Source of the DNA: UBA1413 sp964552955
GTDB taxonomy: Bacteria > Bacteroidota > Bacteroidia > Bacteroidales > Prolixibacteraceae
Direction: 5' to 3'
Length of the DNA: 64,000 nucleotides
Assembly (NCBI GenBank): GCA_964552955.1
Contig: CAZKIU010000018.1
Span: forward strand, 4,142-68,141
Below the pieces are notes generated by a model. That model had not been told where the DNA came from. It saw only the letters and a list, made by a program, of their open reading frames with translations, and ran no database searches. Of this stretch, positions 7,034 to 15,330 are shown one piece after another (the first letter of the stretch is position 1; the number at the start of each line of letters is the position of its first letter). Position numbers and translations under genes: made by a program.

Positions 7034-9821
7034 AACGGGTTTCCCTTTCAGAATGCACTTTAAACGCTTCTGATCCTTCACGGAAATTCCGGATATGGGT
7101 GGCGGCCTCCAGCAGGGTGGTCACCCATATTTTATTTTCATTCTCCTTCAGAAACTGGAGCAACTCCTGGTGGGCTTCCGCGGAAACATTGAGATTGTGC
7201 TCCCCGCCTACTCCATGAAAAAGAAAGACCAACATGGAATGGTTTTCCATGGCCTTACGAACCAGGGAGATGAGCTGTTCCCCGCTCTCCCCGTTGATCA
7301 TGAAGCTGCCCACATTGGAGAGGTCGACGGTCATGATATCCTCCATTTTGCTATGGACGCCCCGGGCTACGGGAAACTCTTTCATCACCTCTGCGGTAAA
7401 GGGGACGCCCCCCGCCTGCCGGTCACCGCAGGTATAGGCAAAACTGCGGCTCCTTTTCCCGTCGACGGCACCGAGGATCTGGTTGGTGATTCGGATCTCA
7501 TCCATGAAACGGGCCACGCTGTAATGGGTCAGGTCATACTCGGGGTTGACCCATGACCGCCCGGGCTGGCTACCGTCACACGGATGGAAAAGGGTGTGGT
7601 TACCCAGCTCGTGGCCGCTGGCGGCGGCCCGTTTCCATTCGGCACTCCGGTCCCTGAAGGGCACCGAATTCCCGGGGATGTAAAAGGTACCTTTCATGCC
7701 CAGGGCGTCAAGCTGACGGATGGCAATGTCAAGGTGTACATTCAGTCCGTCGTCGTAAGTAAGAACCACGGCGCAGTTCTTACCCTGCCAGGCTTCCCGG
7801 TCGTTGTTCACTGGGTTGTGGGTCTGAAAGGGGGAGGCCGGAAGTCCCTCGCGGTTGTAGAGGTTGGCCCCCTCCGGATTGTCAGCCCAGGCGTACCTGA
7901 CCCTTTCAGGCCGGGCCACACCAGGATGGCGGACCACTACCCGATCACCCACGATGCGGGCTTCGGCAGTGAAGTATTTCCCGTCGGCCCCGGCCACCTC
8001 AAAACGGGCCAGCGGCTCCCCATCACGGGAGACCAGTCCGCCCCCCACATGGCTAAAGTGAAGGATGATGCTGTCACAGCTGACGGTATGCGATTGATAG
8101 AGAGGTCCCGACCAGATCACCCCCGTATCGCCGTAAGCCAGCCTGAAAGCCCCCCGGGCAAGGCGTTCCCCCACATCCTTTTTGTTAAGCGGATGGATGT
8201 CGTTCCACTCGCCCAGGTCAATGGTCACCGCCATGGCGGTTTGGGGTTCGGAGAGGGCCAGCCGCTGGGCTTCACGCAGTTCTGCCCACTGGCTCTCCAC
8301 CGGAAGGTAATCGACCTCCATGAAGTTGGCCAGCTGTACGAAGAGGAAGGGGAGGTCACCCTGGCCCCACAGCTTCCGCCAGTCGCGGATCAGCGCCGGG
8401 AGATAGTGGCGGTAACCCGCGGCATTGCCGGCGTTGGTCTCTCCCTGGTACCAGAGAAATCCTTTGGCGGCATACCTCACCAGGGGGGCCACCATGGCAT
8501 TGAAGAGGGCCGCCGGCTGGTTCTGGGCACTGAATTGCGGCACCCAGGGAGCAGGCGTGAAGACCTCACCCACCTTGAAATGCCACTCCCCGCGCAGATC
8601 AATGCGCTGACCACCCGCCTCCAGAAAATAGGGTTTGTCGGGAACGAAACCCCCTTTGCCCGAGTTGTTGGTGACCCGGGCTACGATCAGGTTGGTCCCC
8701 GCCTTGAGGAGGCCAGCCGGAACGGTATACCGGCGCGGTGGATACTGATAAGTGATGTTACCCACCTGCTGGCCGTTCACGTAAAGGAAGTCAGAGTCGA
8801 CAATACGGCCCATAAAAAGCTGGGCGGGGAGGCCGGCCATGGAAGCCGGAAGTTCTATTTCCCTGCGGAACCAAACCACTCCGTCGAGGTTACGGATGCC
8901 CTGGTCTTCCCAGTAACCGGGAATGGTATAGGGTTTCCACCCCACCGGATGGTAACCGGTTGACTGCCACGCTTCCCGGAGTCCCCGGTCAGCCGGAGGA
9001 GGAGCTTGAAGTGCCGCGCCCGGGGAAGAGGCAGAGGACCCGCTGAGAGAGCCTTTTTGTGAAGGGAGTGCAGAGGAGCCCGCAGGACCACCCCCCAGGC
9101 GGCCTTCCTGTTGCCTGGGCGCCCTGTTCCGCTCAATCGTCTGCATAATGCCGGGAAACGCACTGAACCCCTCTTCGCTGATCCACGCCTCGATAGGAGT
9201 TCCCCCCACACTGGCGTTGATAAGCCCGACAGGCACTCCGTATTTTTCATGAACCGCTTTTCCGAAGAAATAGGCGACGGCTGAAAACCCCAGAACATCC
9301 TGAGGGTTGGCCTCCTTCCAGCTTCCGGGAGGAAGATCCTTCTGTGGTCCTCCCAGACTGGTGGCCGTGGGGATGAAAAAGTGGCGCACAGCAGGGAAAC
9401 GGGCCCCGGCAATCTCCTTGCCATACTTCTCCTTTACCCGTTCCATGGGAAGCACCATGTTCGACTGGCCGGCGCAAATCCAGACGTCACCAAACAGGAT
9501 GTTTCCTACTTTCAGGGTATTCTGTCCCCGGAAGGTCATCTCCCAGGGGCCGCCTGCCTGCTGCGGTGGCAGGGTGATGGTCCAGGTGCTGTCACGCTCC
9601 GTGGTAGCCCGGTAGTGCTTACTCCGGAAGGTAAGGGTCACCTTTTCTCCCGGAGCAGCCCACCCGTGGATCTTCAAAGGTACGTCGCGCTGAAGAACCA
9701 TCCCGTCGCTGACTAACCGGGGAAGCGTGATCTTCGCCCCGGCACTTCCGGGAAACAACAGAAGAAAAGTGATTAGCAGCAGAAGGAACCCTCCTGAACC
9801 CTGGCAAAAAGTACGATGCAT
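7017..9821 (-). CDS. Sialate O-acetylesterase fused to polysaccharide deacetylase
   Basis: The 934-residue protein has a signal peptide (to about residue 29) and two catalytic parts. The first (about 30-670) is a sialate 9-O-acetylesterase: GDVWICAGQSNM with nucleophile Ser120, and the late NDIHPLNKKDVGERLA block with the catalytic Asp/His; it ends in the family's usual YNREGLPASPF. The second (about 690-915) is a NodB/CE4 polysaccharide deacetylase with TYDDG, HELGNHTLFHP metal histidines and FLFHGVGG. A Gly/Ser/Pro/Arg-rich insert (about 235-285) interrupts the esterase. It would remove O-acetyl groups from sialic acids or other sugars, and possibly N-acetyl groups, in the periplasm. It converges on the GH27 gene with a 17-base overlap. 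Confidence 0.9.
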   Translation of the reverse strand: MHRTFCQGSGGFLLLLITFLLLFPGSAGAKITLPRLVSDGMVLQRDVPLKIHGWAAPGEKVTLTFRSKHYRATTERDSTWTITLPPQQAGGPWEMTFRGQNTLKVGNILFGDVWICAGQSNMVLPMERVKEKYGKEIAGARFPAVRHFFIPTATSLGGPQKDLPPGSWKEANPQDVLGFSAVAYFFGKAVHEKYGVPVGLINASVGGTPIEAWISEEGFSAFPGIMQTIERNRAPRQQEGRLGGGPAGSSALPSQKGSLSGSSASSPGAALQAPPPADRGLREAWQSTGYHPVGWKPYTIPGYWEDQGIRNLDGVVWFRREIELPASMAGLPAQLFMGRIVDSDFLYVNGQQVGNITYQYPPRRYTVPAGLLKAGTNLIVARVTNNSGKGGFVPDKPYFLEAGGQRIDLRGEWHFKVGEVFTPAPWVPQFSAQNQPAALFNAMVAPLVRYAAKGFLWYQGETNAGNAAGYRHYLPALIRDWRKLWGQGDLPFLFVQLANFMEVDYLPVESQWAELREAQRLALSEPQTAMAVTIDLGEWNDIHPLNKKDVGERLARGAFRLAYGDTGVIWSGPLYQSHTVSCDSIILHFSHVGGGLVSRDGEPLARFEVAGADGKYFTAEARIVGDRVVVRHPGVARPERVRYAWADNPEGANLYNREGLPASPFQTHNPVNNDREAWQGKNCAVVLTYDDGLNVHLDIAIRQLDALGMKGTFYIPGNSVPFRDRSAEWKRAAASGHELGNHTLFHPCDGSQPGRSWVNPEYDLTHYSVARFMDEIRITNQILGAVDGKRSRSFAYTCGDRQAGGVPFTAEVMKEFPVARGVHSKMEDIMTVDLSNVGSFMINGESGEQLISLVRKAMENHSMLVFLFHGVGGEHNLNVSAEAHQELLQFLKENENKIWVTTLLEAATHIRNFREGSEAFKVHSERETRFNQRQ

Positions 9822-10048
9822 GGCAGATTACTTTTAAAAACCCGACCGACGAAATTCCTTACTGAAATCTGAATTCCGTTGATACAGGCCTAAAATTAGG
9901 TAATTTTTCCTTTGCCCGGAAGCTTTGCTCATGCGTCATAAAAGACATCTAAGTAGTTTATTCCGGGATATTGCTTATTTTTAGGCCGTGATTAGTGGGT
10001 TACCATGCGCACACAGGGAGAGAAACCGCTCTGAAAAAGAAGGATTTA

Positions 10049-10498
10049 ATGCGGATGAACGTCGTTAGGATCATATTGATATTTCTGGGGACCTTGTCAC
10101 TTGGACTGGGGCTGCTGGGGATAGTAGTACCCGGACTGCCAGCGACTCCGTTTTTCCTGCTGACGGCCGGACTCTGGTTGAGGAGTTCTGAAAGACTTCA
10201 CCGCAAACTTCTGGCCAACAAGGTGGTAGGTCGCTATATCCACGACTTTTACACCCGGAAAGGCATGACCCCCCGCACCAAAATCTACTCCATCGCCCTG
10301 ATGTGGACGATGATCTCCATCTCCTGCGGTTTTTTTATCTCTTCGCTGCCGGTGATCCTCATCGTCGTGGCCACCGGGGTCACCGGAACCGTGGTCATGG
10401 GCTTTATCATCCCTACGGTCCGCGATCCTATAAAAGAAGATGCTCCCGGAGCCCAAAGGATGACTTCCCCGGAAAGCAACCAGGCTGAATCGGCCTGA
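10049..10498 (+). CDS. DUF454 (YbaN-like) small membrane protein
   Basis: The frame opens at a GTG at 9995, but the ATG at 10049 follows an AGGA at 10041-10044 and gives MRMNVVRIILIFLG, the usual family start; the ATG at 10055 is also possible. The roughly 149-residue protein has the DUF454 hallmark VVPGLPATPFFLLTAG followed by SSERLHRKLL, then two more hydrophobic segments and a charged tail. DUF454 proteins are inner-membrane proteins of unknown biochemical role. It is flanked by convergent and divergent genes, so it stands alone. Confidence 0.88.
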   Translation: MRMNVVRIILIFLGTLSLGLGLLGIVVPGLPATPFFLLTAGLWLRSSERLHRKLLANKVVGRYIHDFYTRKGMTPRTKIYSIALMWTMISISCGFFISSLPVILIVVATGVTGTVVMGFIIPTVRDPIKEDAPGAQRMTSPESNQAESA

Positions 10499-10614
10499 GA
10501 CAACACTTTGTCGTGTTTCTCTGCATACTTTCAGGCTGCATGGTTTCATGGGAAAGCAAATCTTCTCCTCTGCCCATCCCGGAAGGCCATGCAGTATCCT
10601 GTTACAACATGGGG

Positions 10615-11439
10615 TCAGGCGATGGTCGCTTGTCTGACGGTGGCCGGGGCTTCCAACTGAGGAATCTGGGTATAATGGCCTGCTTTGAGTTTCGCGCGAA
10701 CCTTGGTGAGGACCTCTTTACGTGACAGCTGATTTTTGGTAGCGTTCATCACCTGGCAGAAGAAATAGGTAAAGGCCCCATGCCAGGCATTAGCGATATA
10801 AGCGTCGGCGCTGGTCTGGTCGGCCCGGCATCCTGCCCAGAGGATATGGTGCACCAATCCCTTGTCGAGGAATTTCTCCTTCAGGGAGCGGGGGCGCTTT
10901 TCTTCCAGGTCCCGGAAAGCCTTGAACGACGGTGGAGGCATCCACCGCGGCCGGCGGTTCCCGAACAGATCTATGCTTTTGATGCCGGTCCCGCTGTGGC
11001 AGGTATCCAGGTATACTTCCAGGAGAACATTAGGCGGAAGCTGCACAAAGAGGTCGTGGAGCTCATCATCGGTGATGATGAATTGGGGATCCCACTGGTT
11101 ACCCTTGGCCTTCAGATCATGGGGACAGATGGCCTCATCGGCGCCGTCGGGCTCATCGCCGCTCGTGTCAGGAACCTGGGTTCCATGGCTCGATAAACTG
11201 AAAACCAGATAATTGTATTTTCCCGCCTTAGCCCCATCAACCATTTCTTTCAGTTTCCCCATGATATTGGCCTTGGTCGCCTGGGCGTCGGTCAGTTTGG
11301 TGATGTCAGCATCGGTGAACTTCAACCACTTCTTCAGCAGCTTCGTCATGTCACCGGCATCCCTGACACACCCCCGCAATGCCGCATCGGGATAGTTTTT
11401 GAAATTGTTGATCCCGACACATAGTGCTTTTCTTGTCAT
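10615..11439 (-). CDS. Caspase-family (metacaspase-like) protease, single domain
   Basis: The 274-residue protein is essentially one peptidase C14 domain. It begins KALCVGINNF, has the catalytic His85 in SLSSHGTQVPD and catalytic Cys147 in LDTCHSGTG, the order and spacing expected of type I metacaspases and bacterial orthocaspases. There is no signal peptide, so it acts in the cytoplasm. The ATG is preceded by AAGGAGG (11444-11450), one of the clearest Shine-Dalgarno sequences here. It is the last of three same-strand caspase genes, 297 bases after the 1190-residue one. Such enzymes usually cleave after Arg or Lys; the substrate is unknown, and the larger neighbours are obvious candidates. 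Confidence 0.92.
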   Translation of the reverse strand: MTRKALCVGINNFKNYPDAALRGCVRDAGDMTKLLKKWLKFTDADITKLTDAQATKANIMGKLKEMVDGAKAGKYNYLVFSLSSHGTQVPDTSGDEPDGADEAICPHDLKAKGNQWDPQFIITDDELHDLFVQLPPNVLLEVYLDTCHSGTGIKSIDLFGNRRPRWMPPPSFKAFRDLEEKRPRSLKEKFLDKGLVHHILWAGCRADQTSADAYIANAWHGAFTYFFCQVMNATKNQLSRKEVLTKVRAKLKAGHYTQIPQLEAPATVRQATIA

Positions 11440-11736
11440 AATTACCTCCTTTTTAATTGGTTTCCGGTTACCAGAGCTTTCTGAAACGGAAAGTGATAGA
11501 GAGATCTCTCAAGCCGGTGCATTAGTTCAATTGACACAAGTGGCGGATCTTTCAGTTCAAGGGCATTTGTCCATACTTTCCTTCGGAAAAATCTGGCAAT
11601 CAGTAACAATTTACAGCTTTTTCGCGGAAAGACAACCCCTTGGTCCTGATTAATTTGAAGGGGCCATCTCCCGGAATGTCAACCTACCAGGATGAAGGGG
11701 GCCCAGTAAAGGGGGTGGTTAAAAAATCAGGTAATT
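11440..11736. other. Gap between two caspase genes
   Basis: No gene recognised. The region contains the strong ribosome-binding site of the 274-residue caspase gene at its left end. A promoter inside it would make that gene independent of the two larger ones; I see no convincing -7 box. Confidence 0.4.
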
Positions 11737-14700
11737 CTAGGACAATTCTTTCAACCAGACTGCAAGGTTTTTGGCCCCTCCTGATCGGGTGAAATAGCCG
11801 AAGTGGTGGTTTTTGGTGCGGATCACCTTAAGGTGGGGCCAGGTGCCGTTGCGAACGCCCTTCATGCTCTTAAGTCCGACCATACCGTCGTTCTCCTTTT
11901 CGCCGATGAGGAGGCTGGCCGATTCCCCCAGGATCTTCATGGCGAGGCGGTTAAGGCGGGCACCCTCCCCACCGGCGGGACCGTTTTTCCCGGCCAGGAC
12001 CAGGTAGGGGAGTGTCGTGGGACTTTGGAGGCCATTAAGGCGGGCCAGAACTTCCGAGGAGGTGGTCATATCCTTCCATCCTTCACCCTGGTCATAGAGT
12101 TCCTTGAAGGGCCAGGCCAGCATACCGGCCAGGGGGAGGGAGGAGAGATTGCTGATGGCTCCCGAGAGGAGGTAAAGGGCGGCACGGCTGATGTTGGCGA
12201 TGGGAGTGCCCAGGTTGGGGGGACCGGCCAGGATCATTCCGTCGGTAAAGGTGTCACCCCCAGAGAGTTCCGTCATGCAGCGGGCCACGAGGGCTCCCGG
12301 ACCGTGGGCAAAGAGATGAAGGGTGATGCCATCGCCGGGGGCCAGTCCGCATTTCTGGCGGAGGGCCGTGGCCAATGCCGCACCACTGGTTTCCACACCC
12401 GTGCCGAAACTCTCATAGTCCCATGTGAGAAACCGGGTGTAGGCCGGGGTCATTCCCGCCAGAAAAGGAATCAGTTCGCGCGCCATGCCTGCCGAGTGGG
12501 AGAGGAACCCATGGACGAAGAGGGCCACCCTGTCACCCGAATGAAAGAGGGCTGGAGCAGGATCCCTGTAGCGAATTTCACCATGGGTGAGTTCTGCCAG
12601 GCGGAGGCCGCTGTTCTTCTCAGGGCGGCCCAGCTTCCTGCAAAGGAAGAGGCGGAGGGATCCACCGATGCTACGGGTAGGGTCACCGCCTCCGCTCACG
12701 GAGGGCGGCAGGGCCACAATATCAACTTGTCCGGGGCCCGTGGAGTAGCCTACGGGCAGGAAATCCTCACCGTCAAAGGCCACCGGAAGATAATCCTCCT
12801 CCCCGGAAATGAGGGACTGCCCGGCAGGGAAGGTCCCCCTGGAGGAGATGGTCTCCAAGGAAGAGAAAGGTTGCCCTGTGAGACCGGAAGAGGAGGCTTG
12901 TTGCGGGAGACCTGAAGGAGGAGCGACTTGAAGAGCGGTAGGAGGAGTAACCGGGAGGCCAGAAGACGGCATATTGGGGGGGTTGGACCTTGGAGCGGCC
13001 GGGAGGTAGAGGCGCAGCGGGTTTTGGGGGGAGACCGCCTGGCGGGAGGCTTCTCCGGCTTCAATGGTAAGGAGCAGGGGTTGTTCGGAGAGGCCGCGGG
13101 AAGCGCTGCGGGTCACGGGAGCCAGCCATTCGCCGGTAAGTGCCGCTGGCAGCTTCATGCTTTCCCCGGGGGCCAGTCCGCGACGGGTTCCCTCCAGGGT
13201 GTCGAGGGAGATTCTTCCGGTGAAGCCGGCGGGGGTGGCCAGGCTGAAGCCGCGCCCCAGCTCCACAGTGGCCGCATCGCCGTGCAGGTCGGCGGGGGGT
13301 GTAAGCCTGACCAACCTGTAGGCCAGTTCTGTTGTGGCCAACTCCTCCCCCGCCGACAGCCTGGCCGGTTTTCCGCGGGTAGAGCCTCCCGAAACCTTTC
13401 TGCTGAGGAGCGCTTCAAGGGGCGAAAGGGAACGAGGCCCTCTCCCGCCAGAAACAGGGGGCACCTCCAGGGGGTCCTGCTCCAGCATCGCCAGGTCACA
13501 GGGAGAAGTAGTGACCACCAGTTTGAGAACCTCCCGGCTCTCGTCCCACCTTACCTCACCGGGAAGATCACCGGGAAGATAGAGTTCCAGAGGGATCCCT
13601 CCGCTGCCCGTCATGCCCGATGTGACCTTATGGCCGGCTTTGAGAAGCTCCTGCTGGCCGGCGGCAGGGTAAAGGCGATAGATGCTGTAATCAGGGTTAA
13701 GGATAAAGAGATGCGGATATACATCGGTTTTCGAGAGGTTGGTGATCTCCTGGGCATAGAGGTTGCTGTTCTTCTCTCCCGGGAAATAGGGGATGGAGAG
13801 GGTTTCTCCGGGAGTATCGGGTATCTCTTCAGCAGAAGCGATTCCATCGCCCGAAAGTGCAGAACAGCGGAGCAGCCTGAGGGCGAATTTGCCCTGGAGC
13901 CGGGAAGAGGAATCTCCACTGAGCTGAAGAACAATGCGGTAGCGGGCGATGCTTTCCAGGGCGCGGACCGTCGTGGCGGGATCACGGGAGGGGTTATCTC
14001 CTGGGGAGACCAGCAGTCGACCCTTTTCGTCGCGGATGGTCACACCTGTTTCTTCTACGGCGACCACCAGGGAGGGAGCCTTCTTGGGTTTCTCCGGAAG
14101 CTCCAGGAAGGGAGAGGCTTTTTCGTGGCCGCCGAGGCCGGCAATCCGTGCTTTGACCGCCTCCAGGAAAAGCCGTCCGGCTTCCCCGCCGGAAGGCTGA
14201 AGAACGACCTGCTGCCTGGGCGGAGCGCTGCTTTTCCTGATAAGCTGTTCGGGTATGCCTGAGGGGGCAGGACTTTCCACCATCGCATCACCGAAGATGG
14301 TACGCCTGACCGCTCCCTCGCACTGGGGAGTCTGATCGGGGAAGAGGACCGGCACCTTCTGAAGCACGTAGGCATGCCAGTCGGCATAGGTGGCCCCGGG
14401 GGGTTTGCCTTTCAGATATTGCAGGGAGAACCAGGTGAGGGCGCCGTGGGGTTCCTCTCCCGGGGGAAAGTATTCGTTGGATTCTTCGCGGTCGAGGCAA
14501 CCGGCCAGCAAGACGTGGTTGGGGTTATACACAGCCCATCCGCTGCGTGTAGACGTGAGGGTGGCCTGGGAAGTGCCCAGTGGAGTGCCCCTACCGGGTA
14601 CAGCACTAACGTCTTCCTCTCCCTGAGCAGGCCCATTGCTTCTTTCACCGGATGCATTCATCCTGCGGTCGTTCCCAGCCATAGTTCCTGGTCTGTCGTT

Positions 14701-15309
14701 ACCGGGGTTTCCTCCTGACGCATTTTGGGTAGATATGCGGTTGAGGGTTTTCAGAAAAGCAGCATCGAGGTGGGCCGGGGGTTTTCTGGAATCGGCAGGA
14801 GCCCGGCGGGTGGTAGCTTTCCCTCCGGGGGCAATCATGCGGGTGCCGGATCCGGAATGGCAGCAGTCGAGGATCACCGTGATGTGGGTTCCCTTCTCCT
14901 CTGCCAGCCTTTCAATCAGGGTGGCCAGGGTTTTGTCGGGAATGTCAAAGACCTGTCCGGTGCGGCTGTTGTAAGGAACGATGGTTTCATCGAGGCCGTC
15001 GGGTTCGGTGCCCGTGGTGTCGGGCATCTGGGAGCCGTGGCCACTGAACTGGAAAAGAAGCTGGCTTCCGTGAGGAATGTCAGGATTCTCTATCAGGAAT
15101 TCCTTGAAATTCCTGAGGATGGCCGCCCGGGTAGCTTCCCCGTTGACCAGGGTTTTCACCTGCTGCGCAGGTACCCCCAAGGGGCCGGTGAGGAACTCCT
15201 GCATGCTGGTCACATCGTTGACGCATCCTGTCAAAGGAGCAATTCCGTAAGATTTATACCGGTTGATGCCCACCAGCAGGGCCCAGATGTTGAGGTTTTC
15301 GTTTGCCAT
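11737..15309 (-). CDS. Caspase - DUF4384-like - degenerate alpha/beta hydrolase protein
   Basis: The 1190-residue protein starts with an apparently active caspase domain (about 1-155): His91 in FSGHGSQMPD and Cys150 in LDCCHSGSGT, with the TEPDGLDETIVP segment of this family. A linker rich in Gly/Ser/Arg follows. Around residues 480-600 is a beta-rich part with TDVYPHLFILNPDYSIYRLY, resembling the DUF4384 domains often attached to bacterial caspases. After a Pro/Ser-rich stretch (about 760-830) comes an alpha/beta hydrolase fold (about 915-1190) with VALFVHGFLSHS, but the nucleophile elbow reads AHGPGALVAR, Gly1003 replacing the expected Ser. It starts 21 bases after the stop of the upstream triple-caspase gene and is probably co-transcribed with it. 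No signal peptide. Confidence 0.88.
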   Translation of the reverse strand: MANENLNIWALLVGINRYKSYGIAPLTGCVNDVTSMQEFLTGPLGVPAQQVKTLVNGEATRAAILRNFKEFLIENPDIPHGSQLLFQFSGHGSQMPDTTGTEPDGLDETIVPYNSRTGQVFDIPDKTLATLIERLAEEKGTHITVILDCCHSGSGTRMIAPGGKATTRRAPADSRKPPAHLDAAFLKTLNRISTQNASGGNPGNDRPGTMAGNDRRMNASGERSNGPAQGEEDVSAVPGRGTPLGTSQATLTSTRSGWAVYNPNHVLLAGCLDREESNEYFPPGEEPHGALTWFSLQYLKGKPPGATYADWHAYVLQKVPVLFPDQTPQCEGAVRRTIFGDAMVESPAPSGIPEQLIRKSSAPPRQQVVLQPSGGEAGRLFLEAVKARIAGLGGHEKASPFLELPEKPKKAPSLVVAVEETGVTIRDEKGRLLVSPGDNPSRDPATTVRALESIARYRIVLQLSGDSSSRLQGKFALRLLRCSALSGDGIASAEEIPDTPGETLSIPYFPGEKNSNLYAQEITNLSKTDVYPHLFILNPDYSIYRLYPAAGQQELLKAGHKVTSGMTGSGGIPLELYLPGDLPGEVRWDESREVLKLVVTTSPCDLAMLEQDPLEVPPVSGGRGPRSLSPLEALLSRKVSGGSTRGKPARLSAGEELATTELAYRLVRLTPPADLHGDAATVELGRGFSLATPAGFTGRISLDTLEGTRRGLAPGESMKLPAALTGEWLAPVTRSASRGLSEQPLLLTIEAGEASRQAVSPQNPLRLYLPAAPRSNPPNMPSSGLPVTPPTALQVAPPSGLPQQASSSGLTGQPFSSLETISSRGTFPAGQSLISGEEDYLPVAFDGEDFLPVGYSTGPGQVDIVALPPSVSGGGDPTRSIGGSLRLFLCRKLGRPEKNSGLRLAELTHGEIRYRDPAPALFHSGDRVALFVHGFLSHSAGMARELIPFLAGMTPAYTRFLTWDYESFGTGVETSGAALATALRQKCGLAPGDGITLHLFAHGPGALVARCMTELSGGDTFTDGMILAGPPNLGTPIANISRAALYLLSGAISNLSSLPLAGMLAWPFKELYDQGEGWKDMTTSSEVLARLNGLQSPTTLPYLVLAGKNGPAGGEGARLNRLAMKILGESASLLIGEKENDGMVGLKSMKGVRNGTWPHLKVIRTKNHHFGYFTRSGGAKNLAVWLKELS

Positions 15310-15330
15310 GATAATGGGGTTAGATTTGTT

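Noticed and set aside
7584..8963. 459-codon open frame on the plus strand
   Set aside because: Antisense shadow of the sialate O-acetylesterase part, whose motifs are unambiguous on the minus strand.
12928..14262. 444-codon open frame on the plus strand
   Set aside because: It lies wholly antisense to the caspase-hydrolase gene, is Gly/Gln/Arg-rich without any motif, and arises from the GC-rich codon pattern of the real gene.
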